Shown piece by piece: positions 48,290 through 62,094 of a stretch of 64,000 bases of DNA. Origin of the DNA: Tetragonia tetragonoides (lineage: Eukaryota > Streptophyta > Magnoliopsida > Caryophyllales > Aizoaceae); NCBI GenBank assembly GCA_038025085.1, contig CM076142.1:6918501-6982500 (forward strand), written 5' to 3'. Both the position numbers and the translations under genes were made by a program. The notes beneath the pieces were generated by a model. It saw nothing but the letters and a program-made list of their open reading frames with translations. It made no database searches and was not told the origin of the DNA. The first letter of the stretch is position 1. Every line of letters begins with the position of its first letter.

Positions 48290-51200
48290 ATGGACAAAGA
48301 GAACAAGAAACCTTTTGATCTATTAGGCATTCTGAAGTCTTGGATCCCTTGGCGGTCCGAATCTTCTAATGTGTCGAGAGACTTTTGGATGCCTGATCAT
48401 AGCTGTAGAGTATGTTATGAGTGTGATTCCCAATTCACAGTATTCAATCGTAGACACCATTGTCGGCTTTGTGGCCGAATCTTTTGTGCGAAATGCACAG
48501 CAAATTCAGTTCCTGCGCTTAATGATGACCCAACTAATGTACGGGATGATTGGGAGAAGGTTCGCGTGTGTAACTACTGTTTTAAGCAATGGGAGCAAGG
48601 TTTAGCTCGTGTTGGAAATGGGCCAAATGATGATTGTGGTCGTTCACTTTCAGCAGCTAGTGTTGCTAGTTCAAAATCTAGCGACAGTGCATATTGTAGC
48701 ACCATTACTATTTGCTCAATGTCATTTGGTCTCTGTGAGGATATATCTGAAAATTGTTCTCTCAGTCCATATCAATCAGCAGTGCTGGATCCGTCTCTAG
48801 ATATCCAGGGCATGGAAGGACCAGGAAGGAGCAATAATTCTATTCCACATGCGAAGGATTCATCTGTGAATATATTTGGATCGGGTACAAACAGGTTCAG
48901 TCTACTCTCCTGCATTGTTTAAGAACATCATCCATTTATGCTGTTAATGTGAGAAAAGTTATTCTGGTTGAAAAGTTTTCCAAAATTTCTGTTTGGTTCT
49001 CATACTCAGGCTTGATTTAATTTTTTTTTGCTCACTTCTCGCCTTCTTGTTCTTTTGAGTTCTCACAGGAGTTGATTCTTTGAATGATTTGCTCACTTCT
49101 CACCTTTTCTTGGTCCTTTCTGTTGATTGAGTCATGTGGTACTGAGTGCAAAACCTAGTGTGGGCTTATAAACTTGGTACTTTTATTTTGCCACTCATTT
49201 TTCCACAAAGAATAAGAAGCTTATGCCACTCACCCCTAAATATGATCTTACATTATTTTGATATGTTACTCCAGCAACTTCATTGCTACATATATACTAC
49301 ATGCCTGGGGTATTTCTTGATTGGTTTGCGTTTGATTGATATTCGGCTACAGGAGTGACGATGACGATGACGACGATGATATTTACGGTGTCTATCAGTT
49401 AGATTCCGAAGCAAGGGCTTATTCTCAGGGTAATGACTACTATGGTGCAGTTGAATCTGATGGGATACGAAATGCATATGATTCGCATAATTTTGCTCCT
49501 GATATGGATACTGCTGAAACAAAAAGCTTGAGTAGCTCTGCTTTCCAGGATAGTTATGATGTGCAGGATGTTGATGATCTCCAGGAGGTTGGAAAGAGGG
49601 AAGATCATGATATTGGCGATGAAGGTGAAGCACCTTCATCTCTGTGTGGTACGGAGGATGTTAACACTGAGCCTGTTGATTTTGAAAATAATGGGCTTCT
49701 GTGGCTTCCGCCTGAACCTGAAAACGAAGAGGATGATAGAGAATCTGGTCTGTTTGATGATGATGATGATGATGATGGAGATGCCACAGGTGAGTGGGCT
49801 CGTTTGCAGACTTCTGATAGTTTTGGTAGTGGTGAGTATTGTGGCAGGGACAGGTCCGGTGAAGAGCATAAGAAGGCCATGAAGAATATAGTTGATGGGC
49901 ATTTTAGGGCTCTTGTATCTCAGCTTCTTCAGGTTGAAAACATTCCAGTTAGTGATGATGATGTAAGAGAGAGTTGGCTGGAGATTATCACTGCTCTTTC
50001 CTGGGAGGCTGCTACTCTTCTGAAGCCTGACACTAGCAGAGGTGGGGGAATGGATCCTGGTGGTTATGTGAAGGTGAAGTGCCTAGCCAGTGGACGTCGA
50101 TCAGAGAGGTAAGTTCAATTTAGTCATCACAAGGGCTAACAGTTAATAGTTTCATAGTTGTGATCTTAACAGAATATATATGTATTTGCATAATGCAAAA
50201 CCTATTGATCTTGCAGATATCTTTTTCTGTTTTCTTTCTTTTCCTTTTGACCGTTATGGTGATGGAGAATTTTGCTATTGTTTGTGTTAGTGTCGTTGTG
50301 AAAGGCATTGTGTGCAAGAAAAATGTGGCACATCGTCGCATGACAACAAGAATTGAGAAAGCTCGCCTTATGATCCTTGGAGGAGCTCTGGAATACCAGC
50401 GGGTTTCCAATCTCTTGTCAAGTTTTGATACTTTGCTGCAGCAGGTTATTGATCATCTTATTTTTTATTCTGTTGTGTTCTTGTGTACATTTTGGGATAA
50501 TCTGTGGTAAGTTAATGCTTGTTTAGTGGTGCAAAAGATAATACAGCTGTGTTGACCACCTCGCACGGTATTATATTCATAATGTTAATCAGGAAATGGA
50601 TCATCTAAAGATGGCAGTTGCAAAGATAGATGCTCACCGCCCTAATGTCTTGTTGGTAGAGAAGTCAGTTTCTCGGTATGCACAAGAGTATATTCTTGCC
50701 AAAGATATATCTCTTGTCCTGAATATTAAGAGGCCACTTCTTGATCGCATAGCCCGCTGCACTGGAGCGCAAATAGTTCCCTCTATTGATCAACTATCAG
50801 CACAGAAGATGGGGCATTGTGAGCTTTTTCACGTGGATAAGTGTTTTGAAAATCATGGATCTGCTGGTCAAGATGGGAAAAAATTGACAAAGACATTGAT
50901 GCATTTTGAAGGTTGTCCAAAGCCACTGGGTTGCACAGTAAGTCCCTGAAACACGATACAAATGTTGCTTGAAAATGTTATGCTCTTTGAGTTATTGTCA
51001 CACAAACACTTGGCACAGTAAGTCCCTCAAATGCGATTTAAATAGTGCTTGAATAAGGTTTGCTCCTTGATTTATTGTCATGTACAAACTTTAAAATTTT
51101 CAAGCTTTTGAACCTTTTTGGCGCAGCAAGTATACTTTTTAGATGTCACTGGAAGAGAAAGTTACATAGATACCTCGCTGCCTCAATGTTTAGCTGCAAT

Positions 51201-54200
51201 GACTCATGGTTCTGCAGGGCGGTTCCACTCTGGATTGATGGAGACCCTCAAGCTCATATATCTGCTAAACAGGAAAAAGTTAGAATCCTTTGGTTTTAAG
51301 AAGGTTCATTACTATGTGAATATTACTAGAGCCTAGTAGTGAGTGGGTTCCCTATCTGTGAGGGAGAAATCTCTTTTATCCTCCTACCTCTCCCCCCCCA
51401 AAAAAAGAAGCATAGAAAAAGAAAAAGGAGTTTCTCATACGTGCCCCTGCCTGCAGCTTCATCTTCGGCTGCAGCCGCAGTATTCCAGCTATTCCCCCTA
51501 TATGATTAGTTGGTTCTTTAGTCGTATATAGGGGTGTTGGCATTAGAAGCGCCTTTCTACATGATTTGTAAAGGCAAAAACATTTCCTACTCAAAAGTTT
51601 TGACATGAAACTTTTAGTTTGATGCTATTTTAATAGTTAGGGCCCCAAATAAGCTAGTTAATAATTACAATTTTAAGATCTTTCTATTGTTTTTAGTAGA
51701 TAACATGGATATCCAAGCTTTGCTTGGCTAATCCCATGGGCCCTGAAGTTAGCGACCAGAAAAACCTCCAGTGGCCCTGCGGGGACTCGAACTTGGGACC
51801 TCTGGAGTAATAGAGGTCTTACCAACCGAGATACCCCCTCAGTATTAAAAACATTCTGTTTTTTCTTTGCTTTGTTTACTAGATTAATTTGTTTTAGCAA
51901 TACTTCGCCATATATATATATAGGTTTTCCCTAGGTTTGTAAGTTTTAATTTGGTTTTCCTCGAGATTTTCTCCACAATAATCTGAAACTCTAGAAGCAT
52001 GGAGAATTCATCCAGATATTTTCTGCATGAGTGCATTTCAAGTGGAGTTCAAGTCACTATTGGCGAATTTTAAACTTTGGATTATGGTGGACTTGATCAA
52101 AATGGCTCAATTAATTGCTCAATTTGTTTGTGGAGTTGAAGTCACTATATGCAATTTTTAAATTGGTCAACTTTGGATTATAATGGACTTAATGATGGCG
52201 CAATAAAGTGTTCGATTTGCTTGAGAAGTTGCAGACAATAAATGCATTTCATATCAAGGGTCAATCTTGAAGCAGCTTCTACATTTTATATTCCTTCACT
52301 GTGAAATGGTTGGAGTAAACTTTTTTTTCTTTTTTCTTTTTTCTTTTTTCTTTTTTTCTTGTGTTTGTGTTTTCGGAGACCATTAAGTAAGTCCTTGCAC
52401 CATTTTGGAGCTGGTGCAGATCCTTCATTGGTTTTGGAAAGAGTAACTAAGAAAGTAAAAGAAAATTGTTCTGTGTGTTCTTGTGGTCTTGTGGTGCATA
52501 TAGTTGGAGCGAATGTGAGGATATTTTCTAGTCAATTTGTGATTGGGTGACTTCTAGCTTTTTTGTGGGAAGGACTGGGAGGGCTTTTAGGCGTTACTTA
52601 ATTTCTAATGTCTAGAATAATTGGGTGAATTTGTAATGGTGGGCGGACATCTTGCCCTCCTTGGCTGTTGGTATACAACTTTTTTTTTATCTCTAGATTA
52701 AAAAAAGGCTGTGAACATCTAGATTCTAGCCTTCCCTTACTACGCCCAAGGCGGAGCATCATGTTTATCATTTGTACTGAACATGAGCAGTGCCTGAGGT
52801 GTCTATGTTATGACAATATCATATATTCATCTTATCCCGAGCTGGAGCCTGGGTCCAAGCTGATCCCAGAAGTGTCAAAATTTTCAATCCAAACGCAAGC
52901 TGTATTAGGTTTTGCTTGGCTAGCCCATTTGTAGCTGTATGCAAAACTATTGTTATTTCAAAAACACGTTGTTCAAACGAGTTTCTGCTTTTGAGTGACT
53001 ATAGGTTGGAAGTTGTGTTCCTCAATAGTATTCATTTGTGGCCTGGGTTCTGGATAAGCTCTTGATAGATTTTATTTTAAAGTGTTAATCTATTGTTGTT
53101 GCTGTTCAGATATTACTTAGAGGTGCAAACGGGGATGAGTTGAAGAGAGTGAAGCATGTGGTTCAATATGGAATTTTTGCAGCTTATCACTTGGCTCTGG
53201 AGACATCTTTTCTTGCGGATGAAGGAGCCTCTTTGCCTGAGCTTCTATTGCATGAACCAATAACTGTAGCACTTCCAAATAAGTCCTTAAGTATTGATCG
53301 GTCAATCTCATTGGTGCCTGGTTTCACTGTTTCTGCTTACGAAAAGCAACAAAAGTTTGGGGAGCCCCAGGTTATGAATGCTTTGGCTTCTGCCCTACAA
53401 AGTGGCTCTGCTACCATGCAGACAGGATTGGCAAAATCATTATCTTTACCTGCAGACTCTATCATTCAAGACCAAGAACCTGCTTTAAACTGCAGCAACT
53501 CCTGTTTCACCAGTAAGCCCTCCGGAAATGATTTTATTTTAGAGGTTCATCACGATGATGTTTCTTCCATTTGTGTGACTGACGAGGAAAAACATCTAGG
53601 AGAACCTATAAATCAGGATTCTTCTGCAGCCAATTGTAGTAAACCTTCCTTAGACAATTGCTGTAAAGTGGATGATTGTGGGTCATTACAGGCAGGAAAA
53701 CACGAAGATACCTCTAAGGACGCCTATAGTACTAATGATGAGGCTGTCTCAACTGAAGTGGTAGTTTCTGGGCCAATGTCCTATCAACAAGATGCTAATA
53801 CTATTCAAGATGAGCCTGGGTCTTCAAAAGAGGAGTTTGCTCCATCTCCTTCTGACCACCAGAGCATCTTAGTTTCTTTATCGTCACGATGTGTGTGGAA
53901 GGGCACAGTGTGTGAAAGGTCCCACCTCTTTAGGATCAAGTACTATGGCAGTTTTGATAAACCTTTAGGGCGGTTTTTACAAGACCATTTATTTGATCAG
54001 GTGAGTACCTATTTTTGCATTCTTTTGTCTATCTCTTTAATTGTAGCATAATTAGAACTTTAAGTGTCTTCTATTTTCATCAGAACTACAGATGCCGTTC
54101 CTGTGATATGCCATCTGAAGCGCATGTTCACTGTTATACTCATCGCCAAGGCACACTCACAATTTCAGTTAAGAAATTGCCAGAAATTCTTTTGCCTGGT

Positions 54201-57200
54201 GAGCGAGACGGAAAGATATGGATGTGGCATAGGTGTTTGCGTTGTCCAAGGGCGAGTGGCTTCCCTCCAGCAACTGGGAGGATTGTGATGTCAGATGCTG
54301 CCTGGGGTTTATCGTTTGGAAAATTTTTGGAGCTCAGCTTTTCAAACCATGCAGCAGCAAGCAGGGTTGCCAGTTGTGGTCACTCCCTACATAGGGATTG
54401 TCTCCGATTCTATGGGTATGTCTGTATCCTAGCAAGTGACTTGTTTGGCATTAGATGTTGCTCATTTTGGATGAATAGAGAAGATCCCCCTCTTTTATTG
54501 ATTTTGCTTTGAATGAAATGTTTGCCAACTAGACATTGTTTCTTCAGATCTTCTTGTATTGCTTTCAGAAGTTATTGCGCTGGATGAAACTAATGTACGT
54601 ACATGTCATACATGCTCACCTGCTCGGTTGATGTTTCTGTTATAGTTAATAGGTGCTAGTGTAAGATGCAATCTTTTTCTTCTTTAAGATGTTTCTCTCC
54701 TTGTTTCTTGATTGCGGAAACCTAGCTAGGTTCTCTTGTTTCCATTGAAAATAAGCAGGTGTAGCTGTTGTTACTTGAGAATTGGCCATTGTTGATGACT
54801 TATAATTTAGTGTCTGTTTCTTTCCACTTTTAAAAACCGTTTAACTAAGCAGAACAGTAGTTTTTCTTTCAGAAATGGTGTTTGGTAAAATGTCAAAAAA
54901 ACTAATTTTATGCAAAAACAAAAAAAAAAAGAAAAATAGAAAAAAAGATGTAAAAAAGTTTCACTTTTACAAACTGAAAATCAGTTTTCCCTTCTCTCCC
55001 CTTTGTAAACCAACGCCACTCTTCCCTCCCACCATCACATTCTTGTTGCAAGACTTATCACAACCAAACAAAATTGTTTTCCAAAAACTGTTTTTATAAA
55101 CCAAAAGCAAGAAAAACAGATTTTAGTCAATTAAAAATAAAAACAGAAAAAAATGGTTCCAAACACTACCTTAGTCAGAGAAGAATACAGTCTGTTAATG
55201 ATATTCAAGGCCAACTATTATGAAGTTTCATATCCTAGATGAAATACTTGGTTCAGAGACTTGACTTAATTGTCCTTTCAGCTCTTTTTAAAAAAATCTT
55301 TTTAACTATTGATTATACTTTCTCTTTATCCAACAAAAAAAGGGCCTTTATGTGCTGTGGAGTCTTCCTGGTTTTGTTTTGATACTAATCCTGTTATTAC
55401 TAGTGTTTACTCCATTCTTCCTCAAAATGTCAGTTTGTTGATATAGCTAGTAGCCTAGTACTAAGATTTCTGTACTGAAATGGAGACAAAAAGATGTCAA
55501 CAATATCATGGGGCATAACAGCCTTTTCTACTTGCATTCCATGGTCTCCATTTCAATGTTGTTTGATGTCCTCAGTACTGGCCTAGAATTTTGAACATTC
55601 TGTTGCAGAATTTGCAGTTGCTGGTTTTTATCTGAGCATGTGTGTGTCCTTGTATAGTTATATTCAATTGGAAATGAATTTTACATTATGTGGTGGGACT
55701 GTGGGCCTCACGAAGAGAAAGTATGCCTGGCTACTAGGAGTGCCTGACTTCACACAGGCTGTTGCTTGTTGGTTTATATTTTTGTGATCACGTGATATGG
55801 CGCTTCTGAGAGGCCATATCTCTTTTACTTGTTTGACATGTAAGAATTATAGCTTTTTCCTTTTCTTTTGGGGGTGGGGGTGGGGTGGGGTGGGGGTGGG
55901 GAAATAAACTTTTGCTATTTTTTGGTGGTACTGTAAATTAATCATCTAAGGATCTAAAGTCACAGTTTCAGAATTCTTTCTATGATGCTTTTCCCTCCCT
56001 GTAATTCTATGTCGCTGTGCAGGTGTGGGAAAATGGTTGCTTGCTTTCGTTATGCATCAATCGATGTTTATTCAGTTTACCTCCCACCCTCGAAAGTTGA
56101 TTTTAACTATGAGATTCAGGATTGGATTCAGAGAGAAGCAGATGAGGTATATTAGTAATATTGGTAATTCTGTCCTACATTTTTCATCTTGATGGAGTAT
56201 TTATGTGTCTGCTACAACAGGTTGTTGACCAGGGAAAATTTCTATTTTCTGAAGTGCTCAATGCCATTGGTCAAATCACGGAGAAAAAGTATGGTGGTGC
56301 AGGAATGGGTGATGGTGCTGATGGCGTGATCCCCCCTGAATCAAGACACCACATGACGGAACTGGAAGGGGTTCTACAGAATGAGAAGACAGAATTCGAG
56401 GTGCTATTTATCTGCCAAATTGCATCGGTTATATATCTTGCTTGTAGTGTTGAATCCATCATTAATTTTCTGCTTCACTGTACAGTTGAACTACTCTGTT
56501 CCCATAGTTGCTTCTTGAAGTTTTTAGTTCAAATATATTTATTTTGGATCACGGGTGGTTATTATCATTCTCACCTACAAATTGAGTCCTTACTCCTTAG
56601 TTATTAGTATGGTGGATTTGTGGTGTATTTGAACTCTCAAGTCATGCCAGATTTCTGCTTCTATGTGCTGCTGAAGTACCAGCCTTCTCGCCATAAGCCT
56701 TTTTTGCTTCTTACAGTAAGGGGCATGGAAGGAAAGAAAGGAAGCGAACAATGTGTGAAGACTTGTTAAAGTTCTTGCATCTACACAATACTACGCGGTC
56801 CTGCTTCTCTCTGTATACTGCTTGCTGACATCTGTTTTGCTCCTTTGCTTTGTTTGTTTCACCACTTGTTGCTTTCGTATTATGCTTGCATGAAACAATA
56901 GAACCCCAGAAGCATTTTACCTTGAGTTTTTATGCTGTGGAAGCTTCATGGTGTCCAAAAAATCTTTCAGCAGAGTAAGGAAATAGTGAACTTGGTTGCT
57001 TTGTATGGATTTTAAAGAAAACTTCTTCTTTCTTTTTTTTTTTTTTTTCCTTTTTTCCAGGAAATGCATCGGAAAACCTTGAACAGGGAGGTTAAAAAGG
57101 GATATCCTACTATCGATATTTTGGACATCAATCGATTACGGAGGCAGCTGCTCTTCCAGTCTTACATGTGGGATCAGCGCCTTGTTTATGCTTCCAGTTT

Positions 57201-60200
57201 GGATGACAACAGGTATCATAGTCAATTCGCTGGTGTGTCAAGTTCTGAGGAGAAAGCCGTTGCTACTAATGATATCATGGGGCCAAACATTGTCAGAAGA
57301 TCGAGCAATGCTGTTGCTAGTGGTGGGTCTTTCCAAGTGGACCCCAATCTTTCTCGAATTTTCGATCTGGAAGGGGCAATTAAGGACGCTATGAAGCCAC
57401 AAGAGATGGCTCATCAAATCAGAGCGACTAGTCCAGACTCTAGTTGCGGCAAAGAAGACCAAGTTGAACCCTCTGCTTGTACACCTGATCCTTTGGAAAG
57501 TGGATCTACTGTCCGAAGGGCAGTATCTGACAGTCATTTCTTGAATTTGTCTGAAACCCTTGATGCTCTATGGACAGGTAAAAGTCAACCTGGAGTTGGA
57601 ATATCAAAAGACAACAGCTTTCCGTTGTTGGGGTCAAATTCAGTGGATTCATCTTTGGCGGCAGTGGTAGAAAGGTTGGCTCTGGAGACTCGAGTTGAAG
57701 AGAGGGGTTTTGTCAAGATACCCCCATCTCCTTCACCAGCACCATCTGCGAACTCAAAAGGCTCTGATAACGCCGAAGACACCATAAGCTGGTTGGGGAC
57801 GCCATTTCTCAATTTCTACCGTTCTTTGAATAAAAATTTTCTGGGAAGTGCTCAAAAGCTTGATACCTTTTCTGGGTACACCCCCATGTATGTTTCATCA
57901 GTTCGGCAGTTGGGGCTCCAAGGTGGGGCCAAGTGGCTTCTTCCTCTAGGTTTCAGTGAGACTGTTATTCCGGTTTATGATGATGAGCCTACTAGCATAA
58001 TATCCTATGCTTTGATGTCACAAGATTATTACATCCAACTATCTGATGAGGGGGAAAGACCAAAAGAAACCATCGAGTCTACATATTCGTTGCCACTGCA
58101 AGAATCAGCAAGCTTTCATCAATTTCTTTCTTTTGATGAATCAATGATTGAATCACATAGAAGTATGTCAATTGATGAGAGCTTCTTATCTACATCGGGC
58201 CCACGCAACTCTTTTATGACGGATCATCTATTGCACACAAAGTCATTGCATATAAGAGTTTCTTTTACTGATAACGGCCCTCTTGACAAAGTGAGATATA
58301 CTGTTACTTGTTACTATGCGAAACACTTTGATGCCTTGAGGAAGATATGCTGTCCATCTGAGCTGGATTTTATTCGATCGCTTAGTCGCTGTAAAAAGTG
58401 GGGGGCCCAGGGCGGTAAGAGCAATGTCTTTTTTGCAAAAACTTTGGATGATAGGTTTATTATCAAACAGGTTACCAAGACAGAGCTTGAATCATTTTTT
58501 AAGTTTGCTCCTGAGTATTTTAAGTACTTGACCGAGTCAATAAGCACAAAGAGCCCAACATGCCTGGCGAAAATTCTGGGCATCTATCAGGTATCTTCTG
58601 CAGGTTGTTTGCTGTTTTAAATTGATATTTACAGCAGACCACATTGTTTAGAAGTTTGAAAATTTCAACATTTGAAAAATTGTGAAAGCTCTTATTTATT
58701 TGGGAACTTCGGGACATAGTTAAGTCCTAGGTAAGATGGAACATCATGTTGAATTGTAATAGATGGATCTGAAATGCTACAACTTTGCTGTTGTATACGA
58801 GGTTCACTAGGGAGGTAGAGAGCTAAAATAAACAATTCAACACTTTCTTCTCTTATCTGGGGTGTACGACTGTATGTGTTTGTGTTCTTAGTCTAGTTTG
58901 TGCATGAATTAGGATCTTTGTATTATCCTATTGACCATCATTATCATATTTGTAGAATTAGAATTGTGCAACCTCTCATGGTTTCAGCGTATTATATATC
59001 ATTGTAACTTTTACATTGCTGGATGTCTATTGCAGGTTACCACAAAGCATCTCAAAGGAGGAAGGGAATCAAAGATGGATGTTTTGGTCATGGAAAATCT
59101 TTTGTTTAGGAGGAATGTTACAACACTTTATGATCTGAAAGGATCTTCACGGTCACGATACAACCCAGACTCTAGTGGGAGTAATAAGGTTCTTTTGGAT
59201 CAAAACCTAATTGAAGCAATGCCTACCTCCCCCATTTTTGTCGGAAACAAGGCAAAGCGGCTACTGGAGAGGGCTGTGTGGAATGACACTTCTTTCCTTG
59301 CTGTAAGTTCTTAACTGAGCTTCCTACAATGACAATCAGCAAAGTTTCTTACTATATAGCACTGGGTTTTTAGATGCGTCCTTGCATGGTAGCTTAAAGT
59401 TAAATGCTGATGAAATCCTTTATGTGAAATATTAATTTTAATATTCGTCAGATAAACAGTAGTCTCTTATCGGTCATGACTAAAACAGTAGGTCTCTTGT
59501 TAGGCTAATACAATGAAGTAATGTAAGGGGAAGAGTGAGCAAGAGGAGAGTGAAAAAAGAAAGAAACTATGGAAACCTTTAGCGTCGATAACATAACCAT
59601 ACCATATGATACTTTTACGCCAGTGCTTCTTGCAAGGCTTCAGCCTCAAGCGGGGTAAGGGGCGTAGCGGGGGCTTGGGTGTATGCAAAGATTGTCTTTC
59701 TAGACCTTTGATTGGAAATGCTTGAGTCTTGACTGTGTGTTACTTCGTAACAAAGACAGAAGCATAAAATAGTTTAATGTGCCGAATAGATTAGTTGGCA
59801 AATAACCCAAAACTGAAGATTTGTCAATATGAACGGTTACAGCTCCATTGGAAGTGAGTCTTTATTACTTACGTAGCAATATGTACAAGCCTGTGTGCTA
59901 CATGACATACCACTACTCCTCGAACATAAACAAATCACCACATCGCTGCTTTAGCAAGACGAAAAGCCATCTCCCATAACTGCATCATAGGAGAGCTTGC
60001 GTACTTTCTAGGAAGAGTTCAAGATCCTCCCAAGTCCCAACAACCAGTGCAAGGAGAAACTATGCATAATTATCAGGCAACATCCACAAAAGATAGATTA
60101 TGATCTTTGGTGGGGAGAAGGATGGGCATTCCACTTTATATGGAATGAATAGAGACCTGACATAATAGGTTCAGTCAAATAAAGTATAGTGTCCCTTCAG

Positions 60201-62094
60201 TGCAGGCTTGAAGCCAACCTTATTGACTCTACAACAAACCTTCAGATTACATATCTGCTACAGCTCTACCATTCGTGGACAATCTGCCACTTTCCTGTGA
60301 TCTTGATACCTGTCGGAAATATTTATGATGATTGTCCTGTCTGATTTGTATCACTTGTTAGTTGTTACCACTAGAAAGTTTCATTGCTATGTGCAACCTA
60401 TTCACACTCCTCTATCCAACCCTTGGTTGCCTGTCAACTTGTACCCACTTGAGAATCATTGTCTGCATATTTGCAGATCACTGAAAAGTTTGTCTTCTTT
60501 CATCAACCACATATATAGCTAGAAGGATAACATTGAGCGCCCCATTGGACTAATGCATCTGCTGTATGTATTTTATTTGATGATTGCATCTGCTGTATGT
60601 ATACCTATGGAAGGAGAACCAATGATGAAGATAGTACTAGCTCTAGCAAGATTTCTCGGATACCAACTTTTCCATCGCATCTTCTGAAACACTTCCTTCA
60701 TTGTTTGATATATTAGCTTGATGTCCTTCCATGTGAAACTCACGTAACAATTTCCTTTGCAGCCATGACTTTCCTCAGTATTCAGTAAGCGTTCTGTGGT
60801 ATTGGCATAGTATAAGAACAGACACTGACAAAAAACATATCTTGATGTAGTAAGCATGCACTCACGTCAATCACAGTTTGTCCCTCGTACTATAAACATT
60901 CGACAGTAATTTGCATATTGCTGCTCTGTTTCAAACTGAAAGATCATGCAAATTTAACCCTCCTGCATAACTAGGAGACATACACTTCTCCATGATTTTA
61001 GAGCCTTATTTGACACCCCAGGACCACAGATTAGATAAGTTGTGCAAGCAAATTCTCTAGTGTAGACTTTCTTAAGGAAAAAAACCCTGTGCTCAAGTCG
61101 AAAGGCCAAAGACAACATGCTCTATCAATTGTAGGCTTGTAGCCTCACAGCATAGATATTGGTGCTACCATATGAGAGTACTTTGCAGTCTTCTAATGCA
61201 TTTTTGCTAACATTGTATCAACTAGAGGCTGAATTTTTGTGGCAATCAGTTTCTTGGTTGATGAGGGTACTACTATAAGATACCTAAAAGGGAATTATCC
61301 ACGAACATACCCCAAAGATCCAGAATTCAAGATAAACTGAACTCTTAGCCAGACTCCAAATATTTTCTAGAGAATACATTCAGGAAACATTTATTAATGA
61401 GAATGTGTTAGTTGGAGACTAATTTCTTGTGGTAACTTTAACGATGGCAAATAATGGCAAACTGGTCTTGGCATTACCTCCCCCAACTAACTAAGCTGGC
61501 AGTTATGCTGGATTTAGGGTATGCACTCCACATAGGTCCATACTCCATTCCCAAAAAAACTTCTACCTTTATTCTGTTTGTTTTCTTGTTAGCTCTGTTG
61601 AGCGTTGAATTTTTCTCTCTCCTGGGGTGGGGGGGGGGGGAAGAAGTTGGTAAAGGCTGGTTTTGTGGCATGGCTTCTTTCAAAGTAAATTTGGTTGTAG
61701 CCTTTTTTTTTTATCTTGCAATTGAGTGCTTGCTATGTATCTTAACCTCTATTTACGATATTGCTTGGCGGTGATGCAGTCTATCGACGTAATGGATTAT
61801 TCATTGCTGGTTGGAGTGGATGAAGAGAAGCATGAATTGGTTTTGGGAATCATCGATTTCATGAGACAATATACCTGGGATAAACACCTCGAAACATGGG
61901 TGAAGGCTTCTGGCATCCTAGGCGGACCCAAGAATGTATCTCCAACTGTAATTTCGCCCAAGCAATACAAGAAAAGGTTCAGGAAAGCCATGACTACATA
62001 TTTTCTCATGGTCCCTGATCAATGGTCCCCTCCGAGTATTATACCAAGCAGGTCGCAAACCAACCTATTTGAAGAAATTGCTCAAGCTGATTGA
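48290..62094 (+). CDS. FAB1: Phosphatidylinositol-3-phosphate 5-kinase, FAB1/PIKfyve with FYVE domain
   Basis: Eleven coding exons: 48290-48894, 49353-50108, 50291-50444, 50593-50937, 53110-54000, 54084-54415, 56023-56146, 56221-56400, 57061-58590, 59036-59302, 61780-62094. They total 5499 bases and 1832 residues, close to Arabidopsis FAB1A/B. The enzyme makes PI(3,5)P2 from PI3P on endosomes and vacuoles and controls vacuole shape and endomembrane traffic. The FYVE zinc finger is at residues 32-100: W33MPD, RRHHCRLCGRIFC, RVCNYC, which binds PI3P. The chaperonin-like (Cpn60/TCP1) domain is at about 450-690 (VCKKNVAHRRM; RCTGAQIVPSID; ILLRGANGDELKRVKHVVQY). A Cys-rich region follows (YRCRSCDMPSEAHVHCY; CGHSLHRDCLRFYG). 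The kinase domain is at about 1515-1825. ATP-site lysine is K1598 in RFIIKQ. Other kinase motifs are YDLKGSSRSRY, MDYSLLVGVD (1733-1742) and IIDFMRQYTWDKHLE. Long introns 4, 6 and 10 hold repeats. Confidence 0.96.
50932..51093 (+). repeat. Tandem duplication of the FAB1 exon 4 donor region
   Basis: Two tandem copies of about 80 bp, at 50932-51011 and 51012-51093. Both begin GGCACAGTAAGTCCCT or TTGCACAGTAAGTCCCT and end at cacaaac or tacaaac. Identity is around 80% by eye. The first copy contains the functional 5' splice site (ACA|GTAAGT, 50937/50938) and the second repeats it at 51017/51018. Confidence 0.85.
51690..51838 (-). mobile_element. tRNA-derived SINE in FAB1 intron 4
   Basis: On the minus strand: GGGTATCTCGGTTGGTAAG (A box), then AAGTTCGAGTCCCC (B box), then a body ending GGGATTAGCCAAGC. 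This is the layout common to plant tRNA-derived SINEs. No clear target duplication was found, so the borders are approximate and the copy may be old. Confidence 0.6.
52037..52230. repeat. Diverged tandem duplication in FAB1 intron 4
   Basis: Two copies of about 95 bp start at gtggagttcaagtcacta (near 52039) and gtggagttgaagtcacta (near 52131). Both continue through a ctttggattat(g/a)(g/a)tggactt segment. Confidence 0.65.
55869..55901 (+). repeat. G-rich tract in FAB1 intron 6
   Basis: Six runs of four or more G separated by single T, on the sense strand. Able in principle to form a G-quadruplex in DNA or pre-mRNA. Confidence 0.9.

Noticed and set aside
49286..49902. His/Ser/Ile-rich open frames on the minus strand opposite FAB1 exon 2
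   Set aside because: Produced by the complement of GAT/GAC repeats and normal coding bias; FAB1 exon 2 explains the region.
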